From the NCBI GenBank assembly GCA_035699085.1, contig DASSBG010000031.1, forward strand, positions 1 through 64,000: 64,000 nt of DNA, written 5' to 3'. Made by a program: the position numbers and the translations under genes. Shown here in pieces: positions 18,414 through 26,980 of this stretch. The notes beneath the pieces are model-generated. The model was not told the DNA's origin. It did no database searches and saw only the letters and a program-made list of their open reading frames with translations. Every line of letters starts with the position of its first letter. Position 1 is the first letter of the stretch. This DNA comes from DASSBG01 sp035699085. Its GTDB lineage: Bacteria > Pseudomonadota > Gammaproteobacteria > Xanthomonadales > Rhodanobacteraceae.

Positions 18414-19238
18414 TCACCGCTCTTCGAGGATGGCGCGCAGCGCCTCGGGCGACTTCCAGTGCCAGCCGCAGACGTAGCGTGGCAGCGCCCAGCGCGGGCT
18501 GTCCATCGTCACCGGCTCGGCGCCGTCGCCGAAGGCCGCCAGCAGGCCGTGCTGCTCGCCGAACTGCGGGAACCATTCGTCGCGCAGGTACGGCGGCACG
18601 TGCCCGTACGGATAGCAGAACAGACGGCTGCGGCGCGGCGCCAGCTGGTCGTTCAACCACTGCTGCGCGCGCGTGATCTCCAGCGCCGCGCGCACCGCCG
18701 TGTCCACCGGCATGAAGCTGCCGCGCTCCATGCCATCCGGCCCGGGTGCCGGCAGCGCCGCGTGGTTGTGGTCGAAGCTGTGGTTCTCGATCGCCATCAG
18801 GCCGGAGACGTTGGCCGCGCGCCACCAGTCGTCGCGCATCCAGCCCTGGCCCAGCAGGCAGCGCTCGTCCAGCTCCGTGCGCGCAGCCGCCGAGGCGATC
18901 ACGAAGGCGGTCAGGTGCAGCTGCGGTTGCGCATCCAGGCCACGCTCGCGGCGAAAGTCGCGCATGCAGTTGAACAGGCTGCGCTGCGGCCCGTGCTGCG
19001 GGTGCTGCACGTCAAAGAAGTCGAGGATGCTGCCATCGTCGCAGCTCAGAGCCACGCAGCGCGACAGATCGCGCGCGGCCAGGCCCAGCAACTGCTCCAC
19101 CACCCAGCGCAATGGCACCACGCGCAGCCCCAGGTCGTCGATCAGCCGCAGGTCCGCGGCAAAGGCGACGTGGTCGTTGTTGGCGTAGTCGTTGCCGTCG
19201 ATGTTGACGGCATGGTAGGTGAGGATGGGCACGCGCAT
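18414..19238 (-). CDS. Polysaccharide deacetylase-family protein
   Basis: A 274-residue protein starting MRVPILTYHAVN, the standard opening of the NodB-fold. SCDDGS near residue 65 supplies the Asp pair and NHSFDHNH near 152 the zinc histidines. A late CYPYGH segment matches the third family motif. The fold deacetylates N- or O-acetyl groups of glycans. No signal peptide is visible, so it may act in the cytoplasm or start elsewhere. It reads towards the repeat region and is divergent from the acyl-CoA dehydrogenase. Confidence 0.82.
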   Translation of the reverse strand: MRVPILTYHAVNIDGNDYANNDHVAFAADLRLIDDLGLRVVPLRWVVEQLLGLAARDLSRCVALSCDDGSILDFFDVQHPQHGPQRSLFNCMRDFRRERGLDAQPQLHLTAFVIASAAARTELDERCLLGQGWMRDDWWRAANVSGLMAIENHSFDHNHAALPAPGPDGMERGSFMPVDTAVRAALEITRAQQWLNDQLAPRRSRLFCYPYGHVPPYLRDEWFPQFGEQHGLLAAFGDGAEPVTMDSPRWALPRYVCGWHWKSPEALRAILEER

Positions 19239-19591
19239 GGCGGAAGGATAGATGAAACGGTGGCAGGTTGGCGGTGAGCGGGGCGGTCGGTGAACGGTGA
19301 GCGGGGCGATCGATGAGCGGCGATCGGTGAGCGGTGAGCGGAAAAAGCCGGCGCAACATCAGGCTCGCCATCGACTCGCACTACGGGCGGGCTCACGGCC
19401 GAAAAATCACTGGATACACGCCGCCATGGTCCGCCGCGACTCACGACGTCATCCGGCCCGCCCCGCTCTTGCCGCTCACCGCTGTGCCGCTACCGCTCAC
19501 CACCCACCAGCCACATCTCACTCCCCCGCGCCATCCACGACGCCGCCGCCGCTGCACTACAATGCGCGGTTTCATCCGCAGGACGCCGCCG
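19239..19591. repeat. Spacer with GCGGTGA-type heptamer repeats
   Basis: Bases 19270-19345 are an imperfect array of GCGGTGA and close variants (GAGCGG, GATCGGTGA). The rest, up to the acyl-CoA dehydrogenase start, is unremarkable and shows no gene. The same heptamer recurs near 27.97, 29.28, 56.94-57.05 and 62.56-62.65 kb. Confidence 0.65.
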
Positions 19592-20764
19592 ATGCCCCGC
19601 CAGCCACTCGATCCGTTCGACCTCTACAACGTCCGCGCGCTGCTCAGCGACGAGGAGCGCATGGTCCAGGACACGGCGGCCCGCTTCACCGACGAAAAGG
19701 TGCTGCCAATCATCGGGGACTGCTTCGATCAGGGCCGCTTTCCCACCGAACTGATCCCCGAGATTGCCGGCCTCGGCCTGCTCGGCGCCTCGCTGCCCGA
19801 GGAATACGGCGGCGCCGGCATGAGCGCCGTGGCCTACGGCCTGGTCTGCCAGGAACTGGAGCGCGGCGATTCGGGCATGCGCAGCTTCGCCTCGGTGCAA
19901 AGCTCGCTGGCGATGTACCCGATCTTCGCCTACGGCAGCGAGGAGCAGCGCCGCCGCTACCTGCCCGACATGGCGGCCGGCAAGGTCATCGGCTGTTTCG
20001 GCCTGACCGAGCCGCAGGGCGGCTCCGACCCGGCCAACATGAAAACCCACGCCCGCCGCGACGGCGGCGACTGGGTGATAGACGGCGCCAAGATGTGGAT
20101 CACCAACGGCAACCTCGCGCACATCGCCATCGTCTGGGCGCAGACCGACGACGGCATCCGCGGCTTCATCGTGCCCACCGACAGCGACGGTTTCACGGCG
20201 CAGGAAATCCACAAGAAGATGAGCCTGCGCGCCTCCGTCACCAGCGCGCTGTTCCTCGACAACGTGCGCGTGCCCGACAACGCCATGCTGCCCAACGTCA
20301 AGGGCCTGAAGGGCCCGCTCGGCTGCCTGACGCAGGCGCGCTACGGCATCACCTGGGGCCCGATCGGCGCGGCCATCGCCTGCCTCCGCGAGGTGCTGGA
20401 CTACACCCGCGAACGCGAACTGTTCGGCCGGCCGCTGGCAGCCAACCAGGCGGTGCAGCTGAAGCTGGCCGACATGGCGCGCCGCATCACCAGCGCACAA
20501 CTCCTGTCGCTGCAGCTCGGCCGCATGAAGGACGCCGGCACGATGGCGCCGACCCAGGTCAGCTTGGCCAAGTGGAACAACGTGCGCATGGCGCTGGACA
20601 TCGCCCGCGAGTCACGCGACCTGCTCGGCGGCGCCGGCATCACCACCGAGCACTGCCCGATCCGCCACGCCCTCAACCTGGAGTCGGTGATCACCTACGA
20701 GGGCACCGAAACCGTGCACCAGCTGGTGGTTGGCCGCGAGCTCACCGGCATCAACGCGTTCTGA
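19592..20764 (+). CDS. Acyl-CoA dehydrogenase, glutaryl-CoA dehydrogenase-like
   Basis: A 390-residue flavoenzyme with the full acyl-CoA dehydrogenase plan: helical N-domain with LPEEYGGAGMS, the FAD-contact segment GCFGLTEPQGGSDPANM, beta domain with WVIDGAKMWITNG, and a helical C-domain. YEGTETVHQLVVGRELTG near the C-terminus contains the catalytic Glu of the glutaryl-CoA dehydrogenase type. That enzyme oxidatively decarboxylates glutaryl-CoA to crotonyl-CoA in lysine and tryptophan breakdown. ATG 19592 is chosen because the family begins at DPFDLYNV; a longer frame reads the repeat region upstream. Confidence 0.88.
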   Translation: MPRQPLDPFDLYNVRALLSDEERMVQDTAARFTDEKVLPIIGDCFDQGRFPTELIPEIAGLGLLGASLPEEYGGAGMSAVAYGLVCQELERGDSGMRSFASVQSSLAMYPIFAYGSEEQRRRYLPDMAAGKVIGCFGLTEPQGGSDPANMKTHARRDGGDWVIDGAKMWITNGNLAHIAIVWAQTDDGIRGFIVPTDSDGFTAQEIHKKMSLRASVTSALFLDNVRVPDNAMLPNVKGLKGPLGCLTQARYGITWGPIGAAIACLREVLDYTRERELFGRPLAANQAVQLKLADMARRITSAQLLSLQLGRMKDAGTMAPTQVSLAKWNNVRMALDIARESRDLLGGAGITTEHCPIRHALNLESVITYEGTETVHQLVVGRELTGINAF

Positions 20765-20839
20765 CAAGGCACCTGCTTGCGTGCCGGCAACATCCGCACG
20801 AGGCCGGATGACGGGACGCAGAGATTTCCGGAGACCCCA

Positions 20840-21400
20840 GTGGCTTGCGACGACATCCGCATTGAAACCGAACGCCTGATCCTGCGTCCACCGCAGATCG
20901 AGGATTTCGACGCGTACGCGGCCAACATGGCCGATGAGCAGGCCGCGCGCTACATCGGCGGGGTGCAGGCCCGGTCGGTGGCCTGGCGCGGCATGTTGCA
21001 ACTGGCCGGCGCCTGGCCGATCCAGGGATTTTCGATGTTCTCCGTGATCGAAAAAGCCGACAACCGCTGGATCGGTCGGCTCGGTCCCTGGCATCCCGAA
21101 GGCTGGCCCGGCCCGGAAGTGGGCTGGGCGCTGGTGCGTGGTGCCTGGGGCAAGGGCTATGCCCATGAGGCCTGCGTGGCCGCCATCGACTGGACCTTCG
21201 AGCATCTGGACTGGACGGAGATGGTGCATTGCATCCACCCGGCCAACCATGCGTCCCAGGCTTTGGCCAGGCGCCTCGGCTCGACCCGTCGCGGGCCGTG
21301 CGCCTTGCCGGCCCCGATCGGGGACGAGCCGTGCGAGCTCTGGGGGCAGACGCGCGAACAATGGCTGCAGCACCGCGCCGCCATGCGCGCGCAGACCTGA
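20840..21400 (+). CDS. GNAT-family N-acetyltransferase (RimJ/RimL-like)
   Basis: A 186-residue protein with IETERLILRPPQIEDFDAYA at the start, EVGWALVRGAWGKGYAHEA (acetyl-CoA loop) in the middle and IHPANHASQALARRLG near the end, the typical order of RimJ/RimL-type acetyltransferases. The start is put at GTG 20840 because GGAG sits six bases upstream; an in-frame TTG at 20777 is weaker. It follows the acyl-CoA dehydrogenase by 75 bases on the same strand. The acceptor is unknown. Confidence 0.83.
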   Translation: MACDDIRIETERLILRPPQIEDFDAYAANMADEQAARYIGGVQARSVAWRGMLQLAGAWPIQGFSMFSVIEKADNRWIGRLGPWHPEGWPGPEVGWALVRGAWGKGYAHEACVAAIDWTFEHLDWTEMVHCIHPANHASQALARRLGSTRRGPCALPAPIGDEPCELWGQTREQWLQHRAAMRAQT

Positions 21401-21461
21401 GCGGGCACGGCCCTGCCGCGGCCTGCGCCCATTCGTCCATCACATCGACCACCTCCATTCC

Positions 21462-23732
21462 ATGGCCAGCAAGATGTCCATCCCGGCCCGCCACAAGGGC
21501 TTCAACCGCGCCGAAGTCGTCGACGCCAACTTCAGCGACTTCGTTGAGCATTGGGACGGCCAGCCCGGCACGGCCCCAGCCGACGACGCGCCGGTGCTGC
21601 CCGGCAGCGCGCTCGACGTGCGCAGCTTCCGCGAGCTGTTCGAGTCGCAGCTGATCAGCCGCCAGCTCGACCTGATGGCGCGCGTGCTGCGGCTCAAGGA
21701 CAAGGTGTTCTACACCATCGGCTCCAGCGGCCACGAGGGCAACGCGATGGTGGCGCGGCTCAGCCGCCACACCGACCCCGCGTTTCTGCATTACCGTTCC
21801 GGCGCCTTCATGGCCGAGCGCTTTCGCAAGCTGCCGGACATGGACCCGGTGATGGACGCGGCGCTGTCGTTCGCCGCCAGCCGCGACGACCCGGCCTCGG
21901 GCGGCCGCCACAAGGTTTGGGGCTCGAAGCCACTGTGGGTGCTGCCGCAGACCTCGACCATCGCTTCGCACCTGCCCAAGGCCTTCGGCACCGCGGCAGC
22001 GATCGAGCAGGGGCGGCGCCTGCATCACGCGCTGCCGGTGCCCGACGATTCCATCGTCATCTGCTCCTTCGGCGACGCCTCGACCAACCACGCCACTGCA
22101 CAAACCGCCTTCAACACCGCCGCCTGGACCGCCTACCAGAAGCTGCCGGCGCCGGTGCTGTTCGTGTGCGAGGACAACGGCATCGGCATCTCGGTGAAGA
22201 CGCCGAGCGGCTGGATCGCCAGCAACTTCCAGCGCCGCTCCAACCTCGACTACTTCTACGCCGACGGGCTGGACCTGGCGCACGGCTACGCCGGCGTCGA
22301 GCGCGCCGTCGAGCATTGCCGGCGCACGCGGCGGCCGACCTTCCTGCACCTCAACACCACCCGCGTCATGGGCCACGCCGGTACCGACTTCGAGATCGAA
22401 TGGCGCAGCATCGAGGAGCTGATGGCGGTCGAGGCCAGCGACCCGCTGCTGCGCTCGGCGGCCATCGCGCTGGAGTCGGGCGTTTACGCCAAGCGGGAAT
22501 TGCTGGCGATGTACGAGGCCATGCGCACGCGCTGCTTCGCCGCCGCCGAGGCTGCCGACGCACGTCCGCGGCTGACCAGCCTGGCACAGGTGGTCAAGCC
22601 GCTGGCGCCGTACACGCCGGCGGCGGTCAAGGCAGAAGCCGAGCGCAGCGACTACGCCGGGCAGCGCCTGCGCGTATTCGGCAGCGAGGCGAAGCTGCCC
22701 GAGCAGCAGCCGGCGCGTCACCTGGCGGTGCAGATCAACCAGGCATTGCACGACATGCTGGCCAAGTACCCGCAGGCACTGGTGTTCGGCGAGGACGTGG
22801 CGCAGAAGGGCGGCGTCTACACGGTCACGCGCGGCCTCAACAAGACCTTCCGCGGCGCACGCGTGTTCAACACGGTGCTGGACGAGACCATGATCCTCGG
22901 GCTGGCGCAGGGCTACGCCAACATGGGCTTCCTGCCGCTGCCGGAAATCCAGTACCTGGCCTACTTCCACAACGCCTGCGACCAGATCCGCGGCGAGGCC
23001 GCTTCGCTGCAGTTCTTTTCCAACGACCAGTACCGCAACCCGATGGTGGTGCGCATCGCCTCGCTCGGCTACCAGCGCGGCTTTGGCGGCCACTTCCACA
23101 ACGACAACTCGATTGCCGCGCTACGCGACATCCCCGGGCTGGTGATTGGCTGCCCAAGCCGCGGCGACGACGCCGCCACGATGCTGCGCACGCTGATGGC
23201 GCTGGCGCATGTCGACGGCCGCGTCTGCGCGTTTCTCGAACCGATCGCGCTGTACATGACCAAGGATCTTTACCAGCCCGGCGACGGCGCTTGGCAGTTC
23301 GACTACCCGGCGCCGGGCGAGGCCATGCCGCTGGGCAAGGGCCGCGTCTACCACCCGCGCGCGCGCGACCTGGTGGCCTTCACCTTCGGCAACGGCGTGC
23401 CAATGGCGCTGCGCGCGGCGAAGCGCATCGAGCAGGCGCAGGGCTGGAAGGTGCGCGTGGTCGACCTGCGCTGGCTGCTGCCCTTGAACGAGAAGTTCAT
23501 CGCGACGCAGGCCGCCAGCGCCGAGCGCATCATCGTGCTCGACGAGGGCCGGCGCAGCGCCGGTGTCGGCGAGGGCGTCATCACGGCGCTGGTAGAGGCC
23601 GGCTTCGGCGCCACGCCGCTGCGCCGAGTGGTGGGCGCCGACAGCTTCACCCCGCTGGCCGGCGCCGCGCAGCTGGTGCTCCCCGGCGAAGACGACATCG
23701 TCGCCGCCGCCGAGTCCCTCGCCACGCCCTGA
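21462..23732 (+). CDS. Fused alpha-beta E1 subunit of a 2-oxoacid dehydrogenase
   Basis: A 756-residue thiamine-diphosphate enzyme. Residues about 45-400 are the alpha-type part, with the TPP motif GDASTNHATAQTAFN ending in FVCEDN (about 203-237). Residues about 420-756 are the beta-type part, with VFGEDVAQKGGVYTVT, FNTVLDETMILGLAQG and the C-terminal transketolase domain (VVDLRWLLPLNE, VLDEGRRSAGVGEG). Branched-chain oxoacid or acetoin-type E1 enzymes usually have separate subunits; here one chain carries both. No lipoyl E2 or E3 gene is adjacent, so the partner and exact substrate are unknown. The stop lies inside a REP-like element. Confidence 0.87.
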   Translation: MASKMSIPARHKGFNRAEVVDANFSDFVEHWDGQPGTAPADDAPVLPGSALDVRSFRELFESQLISRQLDLMARVLRLKDKVFYTIGSSGHEGNAMVARLSRHTDPAFLHYRSGAFMAERFRKLPDMDPVMDAALSFAASRDDPASGGRHKVWGSKPLWVLPQTSTIASHLPKAFGTAAAIEQGRRLHHALPVPDDSIVICSFGDASTNHATAQTAFNTAAWTAYQKLPAPVLFVCEDNGIGISVKTPSGWIASNFQRRSNLDYFYADGLDLAHGYAGVERAVEHCRRTRRPTFLHLNTTRVMGHAGTDFEIEWRSIEELMAVEASDPLLRSAAIALESGVYAKRELLAMYEAMRTRCFAAAEAADARPRLTSLAQVVKPLAPYTPAAVKAEAERSDYAGQRLRVFGSEAKLPEQQPARHLAVQINQALHDMLAKYPQALVFGEDVAQKGGVYTVTRGLNKTFRGARVFNTVLDETMILGLAQGYANMGFLPLPEIQYLAYFHNACDQIRGEAASLQFFSNDQYRNPMVVRIASLGYQRGFGGHFHNDNSIAALRDIPGLVIGCPSRGDDAATMLRTLMALAHVDGRVCAFLEPIALYMTKDLYQPGDGAWQFDYPAPGEAMPLGKGRVYHPRARDLVAFTFGNGVPMALRAAKRIEQAQGWKVRVVDLRWLLPLNEKFIATQAASAERIIVLDEGRRSAGVGEGVITALVEAGFGATPLRRVVGADSFTPLAGAAQLVLPGEDDIVAAAESLATP

Positions 23733-23866
23733 AAACCGGGGTCAGAGTGCACTTTTTCCTCGAAAACCGGGGTCAGAGTGCCTTTTTCTCGACCGGCGCG
23801 CTCACGTGAGCTTCGCGCTGAAAAAGGCACTCTGACCCCGCAAGTGCACTCTGACCCCGGTTTTCA
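23731..23866. repeat. Four-copy palindromic GGGGTCAGAGTGC element
   Basis: Two direct copies of AACCGGGGTCAGAGTGC are followed by two inverted copies (GCACTCTGACCCCG), separated by a GC-rich centre containing GCGCTCACGTGAGC. The whole 136-base unit can fold on itself. It fills exactly the gap between two convergent genes and overlaps both stop codons. The form resembles REP/BIME elements mobilised by REP-associated tyrosine transposases. It may also work as a bidirectional terminator. Confidence 0.75.
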
Positions 23867-24355
23867 GAAGGCGCCGGCGGCGTGGGCGCGGGCGATGAGG
23901 GCGGCGCGGCGGGCCTCGCCGACGTCCTGGCGCGTCCAGTACACCAGCAGGTTCTCGTGCGGCGTGGAGACGAAGCCGACAGCGCGGTCGGCGGCCTCTG
24001 CGGTGCGGTCGCCGCAGTAGCCGAAGATGGCGTCGTAGCGGCCGGCGAAGTGCCGCAGCGCGAACTCCAGCGTCAGCCGATAGAGGCCACCACCCTCGCG
24101 CAAGCGCCGCCGCTGGACCGCGTCCAGCATCCGCAGCAGGCGGTTGTCGACGCAGGCTCCGCCACCGAGCAGCAGCTCGCCGTGCGGCAGGAAGTGAACG
24201 TAACAGGCGACGCGCTCGTCGCCATCGGGGCAGCGCATCAGGCAGGCGATGTGGTGCGGATAGTCCGGCGGCGGATGGCCGAACTTGCGCCGGAACAGCG
24301 GAGCTGCGGGCGTCGAATCGTGGAGCTCTGCGAAGCGCAGCGGGCCGGCATCCAT
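23864..24355 (-). CDS. Unrecognised protein, paralogue of the adjacent gene
   Basis: A 163-residue protein related to the product of 24367-24867. Both share FRRKFG, a PHH segment, a central GGGAC(V/T)D, LDA-QR-RLR-(G)GG-YR-TL, YCGD and a C-terminal LL(V/A)YW followed by RRA. These conserved Cys, His and Asp residues suggest an enzyme, but no known family is identified. Its stop codon lies in the terminal repeat of the palindromic element. It is the last gene of a minus-strand series starting at the 5'-nucleotidase. Confidence 0.7.
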   Translation of the reverse strand: MDAGPLRFAELHDSTPAAPLFRRKFGHPPPDYPHHIACLMRCPDGDERVACYVHFLPHGELLLGGGACVDNRLLRMLDAVQRRRLREGGGLYRLTLEFALRHFAGRYDAIFGYCGDRTAEAADRAVGFVSTPHENLLVYWTRQDVGEARRAALIARAHAAGAF

Positions 24356-24366
24356 CGCGCAGACAC

Positions 24367-24867
24367 TCAGAAAGGCACGAACGAGCGGGCCTTGGCGACC
24401 ATCTGCGCGCGCCGCCGTTCGGTCACGGTTGCCATCCAGTACGCCAGCAGTCCCGGCTCGCCGGTGGGCTGGAAATCGGTGGCCAGCATCACCCGCTCGG
24501 ACAGCGCATCACCGCAGTAGGCGAACAGCACCGGAAAGCGCGCGCGAAGCTGGTCAAGCATGCCCAACAGCGTGTAGCGGTAGATGCCACCCACCGCCCG
24601 CAGCCGCTCGCGCTGCGACGCGTCCAGGCGCCGCAGGACACGCGTATCGGTGCAGGCGCCGCCGCCGAGCGCGATGTCGCCGCAGTCGGTGGCGTGCGTG
24701 TAGCAGGCCGGCTGCAACGCGCCGCCTGGCAACCGCACGAAAGCCACGAAGTGGTGCGGAAATTCCGGAATCGCCAGGCCGAACTTGCGCCGGAACAGGT
24801 CGCCGGCGAGCAGCGTCGCATCCTGCACTTCGCTGACGCTGACGAAATCATCCAGTGGCTGGCTCAT
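24367..24867 (-). CDS. Unrecognised protein, tandem paralogue
   Basis: A 166-residue protein. ATG 24867 gives a length equal to its paralogue; the frame continues to 24966 but only with poor starts overlapping the upstream gene. It keeps the shared motifs FRRKFG, FPHHF, LGGGACTD, LDASQRERLRAVGG-YR, FAYCGD and LLAYW. The two genes are 11 bases apart, clearly a tandem duplication that has diverged. The gene lies 77 bases after the stop of a membrane-anchored protein on the same strand. Its role is unknown. Confidence 0.7.
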   Translation of the reverse strand: MSQPLDDFVSVSEVQDATLLAGDLFRRKFGLAIPEFPHHFVAFVRLPGGALQPACYTHATDCGDIALGGGACTDTRVLRRLDASQRERLRAVGGIYRYTLLGMLDQLRARFPVLFAYCGDALSERVMLATDFQPTGEPGLLAYWMATVTERRRAQMVAKARSFVPF

Positions 24868-24944
24868 CGTGGCAATCGTGGCGGGATCGCCGGGCACGAT
24901 ACCACTGCCGGGCGCAGTCGCGGCTCGCCGGTGCGCGGCACCGC

Positions 24945-25943
24945 TCACGGCGATGCTCCCAGGCAACGCCGCTGCATGGCAAGTGCCTGTTGCTGAGCCG
25001 TCCGCCGCGCCGCCGGCGTCAATGGCGCGGCCATTGTGTCCAGATCATGTTGCTCGTGCAGATCCGCATCCACAAATCCGCGTGACCGCAACAGAGCGTG
25101 CCACAAGTACGCCATGGCATAGCGATCGTAGTCGCCCAGTTGGTAGAACGACGGCATGTACTGCGCGTAGGCCTGAAGGGCGGTGCGGTCGCAATGGCGC
25201 AGAAGCTGCCCGAGATAGCGGCGCCCGCGGTCGCGCAGCCGGATCGCCCGCTGTGGATCGCGGCCGATCCTCCCGGGCGTGTTGAACATCCCGGCCACTG
25301 TCGCGAGGTAATTGACGATGGCTGCTCGGTCACCCATGGCGACCGCACGATCAAGCCATTCAAAGCCCTCCCATGCCTGAGCAGCGCTCGATCCCTGACA
25401 GCCAGCAAGCAGGCGCTCCTGATACTCCACGTAACCATCGAGACGCGTCAGCGCTTCACGTACACGGTCGCTGCTGGCCGCTGCGGCGGGCAGTGCCGCA
25501 AGCATCTCCCGAGACTTGCGAGCTCCCGCGGCCATGCGGGTCAGCCTGGCCTTTGCCGCTGGCAAGCACTTGACCAGCCACGCGCCCACATCGTTGGCGG
25601 CAAAGGCATCGCCTTGCGCTGCCAGCGCCTTGAGTGCCGCCAGTGGATCGGCGGCGGCGTGGGCGCGCGCCAGCACCTGCGCCTCGTCGGGGTCAGGCAC
25701 GTTGAACGGATTCCTGCTTGTTGCGGCCGGCCGAATGGCATGCGCCGCGGGCCACGCGCTGCGAGTCTCGGAAGCAGATGTCGGCGTCGCCGGCGCAGCG
25801 CTTGCAGCCGCGGCAACGCGGGCGATACCCGAAGCCGGCGCAGCCACGGCCGCCCTGGCGGCGGTTGGCTGGCGCGGCCACGCCAGCCACGCCAGCAAGG
25901 CCACCGCCGGCACCAGCAGCAACAACCATGCGCGCCCGTGCAT
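24945..25943 (-). CDS. Membrane-anchored Sel1-like protein (paralogue A)
   Basis: A 332-residue protein. One N-terminal membrane helix (about 4-22), then an Ala/Pro/Thr-rich linker to about 75, then a helical domain. The domain has repeats like DAFAANDVGAWLVKC and WLDRAVAMGDRAAIVNYLAT, reminiscent of Sel1/TPR helical repeats (x-G-D-x-x-A-x-x-x-L-A). The C-terminal PLTPAARRTAQQQALAMQRR is a family ending shared in style with the neighbouring paralogues. Its ATG overlaps the stop of the upstream gene by one base (TGATG). The domain probably lies in the periplasm. Function unknown. Confidence 0.75.
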   Translation of the reverse strand: MHGRAWLLLLVPAVALLAWLAWPRQPTAARAAVAAPASGIARVAAAASAAPATPTSASETRSAWPAAHAIRPAATSRNPFNVPDPDEAQVLARAHAAADPLAALKALAAQGDAFAANDVGAWLVKCLPAAKARLTRMAAGARKSREMLAALPAAAASSDRVREALTRLDGYVEYQERLLAGCQGSSAAQAWEGFEWLDRAVAMGDRAAIVNYLATVAGMFNTPGRIGRDPQRAIRLRDRGRRYLGQLLRHCDRTALQAYAQYMPSFYQLGDYDRYAMAYLWHALLRSRGFVDADLHEQHDLDTMAAPLTPAARRTAQQQALAMQRRCLGASP

Positions 25944-26980
25944 CAGCCTGCACCGTTCGCGGCGTACCCGGCGAACCGCGCCTCGATCTGCGCCGCCAGC
26001 GCCCGGGCCTGCTGGCGCTGCGCCGGGTCAAGCAACGCCTGCTCCCGCGACAGGATGGCCCAGGACCGCAGCCGATTCAGGGGATTTTGCATCGCCGCCG
26101 TGCTGCGCCAGGCGATGACGTAGGCGCAGGCCTGCAACGGATCGGGAGCGAACAGGCTGCCGCCGGCATACTCACGCGCATAGGCGGCAAGGGCCCGCGG
26201 ATCGCCCTGCCGCAGCGCCCGCTGCAGATAACCGACCGCCTGTTCGCGGTAGCGCGCGATGTCCTCGGCACGGCCAAGCAGGCGTGACGAATGCGGTTCC
26301 CGGTGCTCGCCTTCAACCTGCGGGTAAAAGCGCACGACCTGCCGCGCAAAGGTGATCATCGCCTCCGTGCTGCCGGCGTCGGCGGCCACCTGCAACCAGT
26401 GCCAATAGCCCTTTGCGCGCCCCTCGCCCGGAATACGCCCGAGGCCCTCGCACAGCCGGTCCCGAGACGCCTGTGCGCGCGCCTGCTCCTGTTCGATCTC
26501 TGCGTGGCTGGCTGGCGTGAACAGCGGGTCGTCGGCCGCAGCCAGCTGCGGCGGCTTGGCGGGTGGCCGCGCCACGGCGTTCCCATCGGCGTCGCGGCCG
26601 CGACACACGGCATAAATCCGCACCAGTCGATACGCGGCGCGGGCATCGCCAGCCATTGCGCGGGCCTCCAGTTGCGGCCGTATCACCGCAAAGCGTCCGG
26701 TCGACAGCGGCTGCTCCGCGCGGCCTACACCAGCGTCCGCGGCAGTCGCTGGATGCTCCCCGCCATCAAGGTGCGCGAGCGGTGCCGCCTCGCCGAACGA
26801 GGTCGGCGCTGCCGCCACGCCAGGCCGTGCCGACGGCGGAACCACCACCCGCGGCGTCGCGACATCGGCGGGCGCGCCGGCAGGGCGATCCTGCCCGCCA
26901 GGAAGCCACGCAAATACCACTGCCGCAAGCGCAATGGCGGCCAGGCCGATGAGCAGCGCCGCCCTGCCCCTGGTGCTCAC
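25943..26980 (-). CDS. Membrane-anchored Sel1-like protein (paralogue B)
   Basis: A 345-residue protein that starts at GTG 26980, overlapping the 5'-nucleotidase stop by four bases (GTGA). It has a single N-terminal helix (about 8-26), an Ala/Pro linker, and helical repeats including ARAMAGDARAAYRLVRIY, WLQVAADAGSTEAMITFA and LRQGDPRALAAYA, which fit Sel1-like repeats. The C-terminus (LDPAQRQQARALAAQIEARF) resembles the paralogues. A longer frame to 27325 reads the nucleotidase gene out of frame. Coupled translation suggests that nucleotidase and membrane proteins are made together. Confidence 0.75.
   Translation of the reverse strand: MSTRGRAALLIGLAAIALAAVVFAWLPGGQDRPAGAPADVATPRVVVPPSARPGVAAAPTSFGEAAPLAHLDGGEHPATAADAGVGRAEQPLSTGRFAVIRPQLEARAMAGDARAAYRLVRIYAVCRGRDADGNAVARPPAKPPQLAAADDPLFTPASHAEIEQEQARAQASRDRLCEGLGRIPGEGRAKGYWHWLQVAADAGSTEAMITFARQVVRFYPQVEGEHREPHSSRLLGRAEDIARYREQAVGYLQRALRQGDPRALAAYAREYAGGSLFAPDPLQACAYVIAWRSTAAMQNPLNRLRSWAILSREQALLDPAQRQQARALAAQIEARFAGYAANGAG

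Noticed and set aside
20751..23099. 782-codon minus-strand frame opposite the fused E1 gene
   Set aside because: Antisense to a strongly conserved thiamine-diphosphate enzyme.
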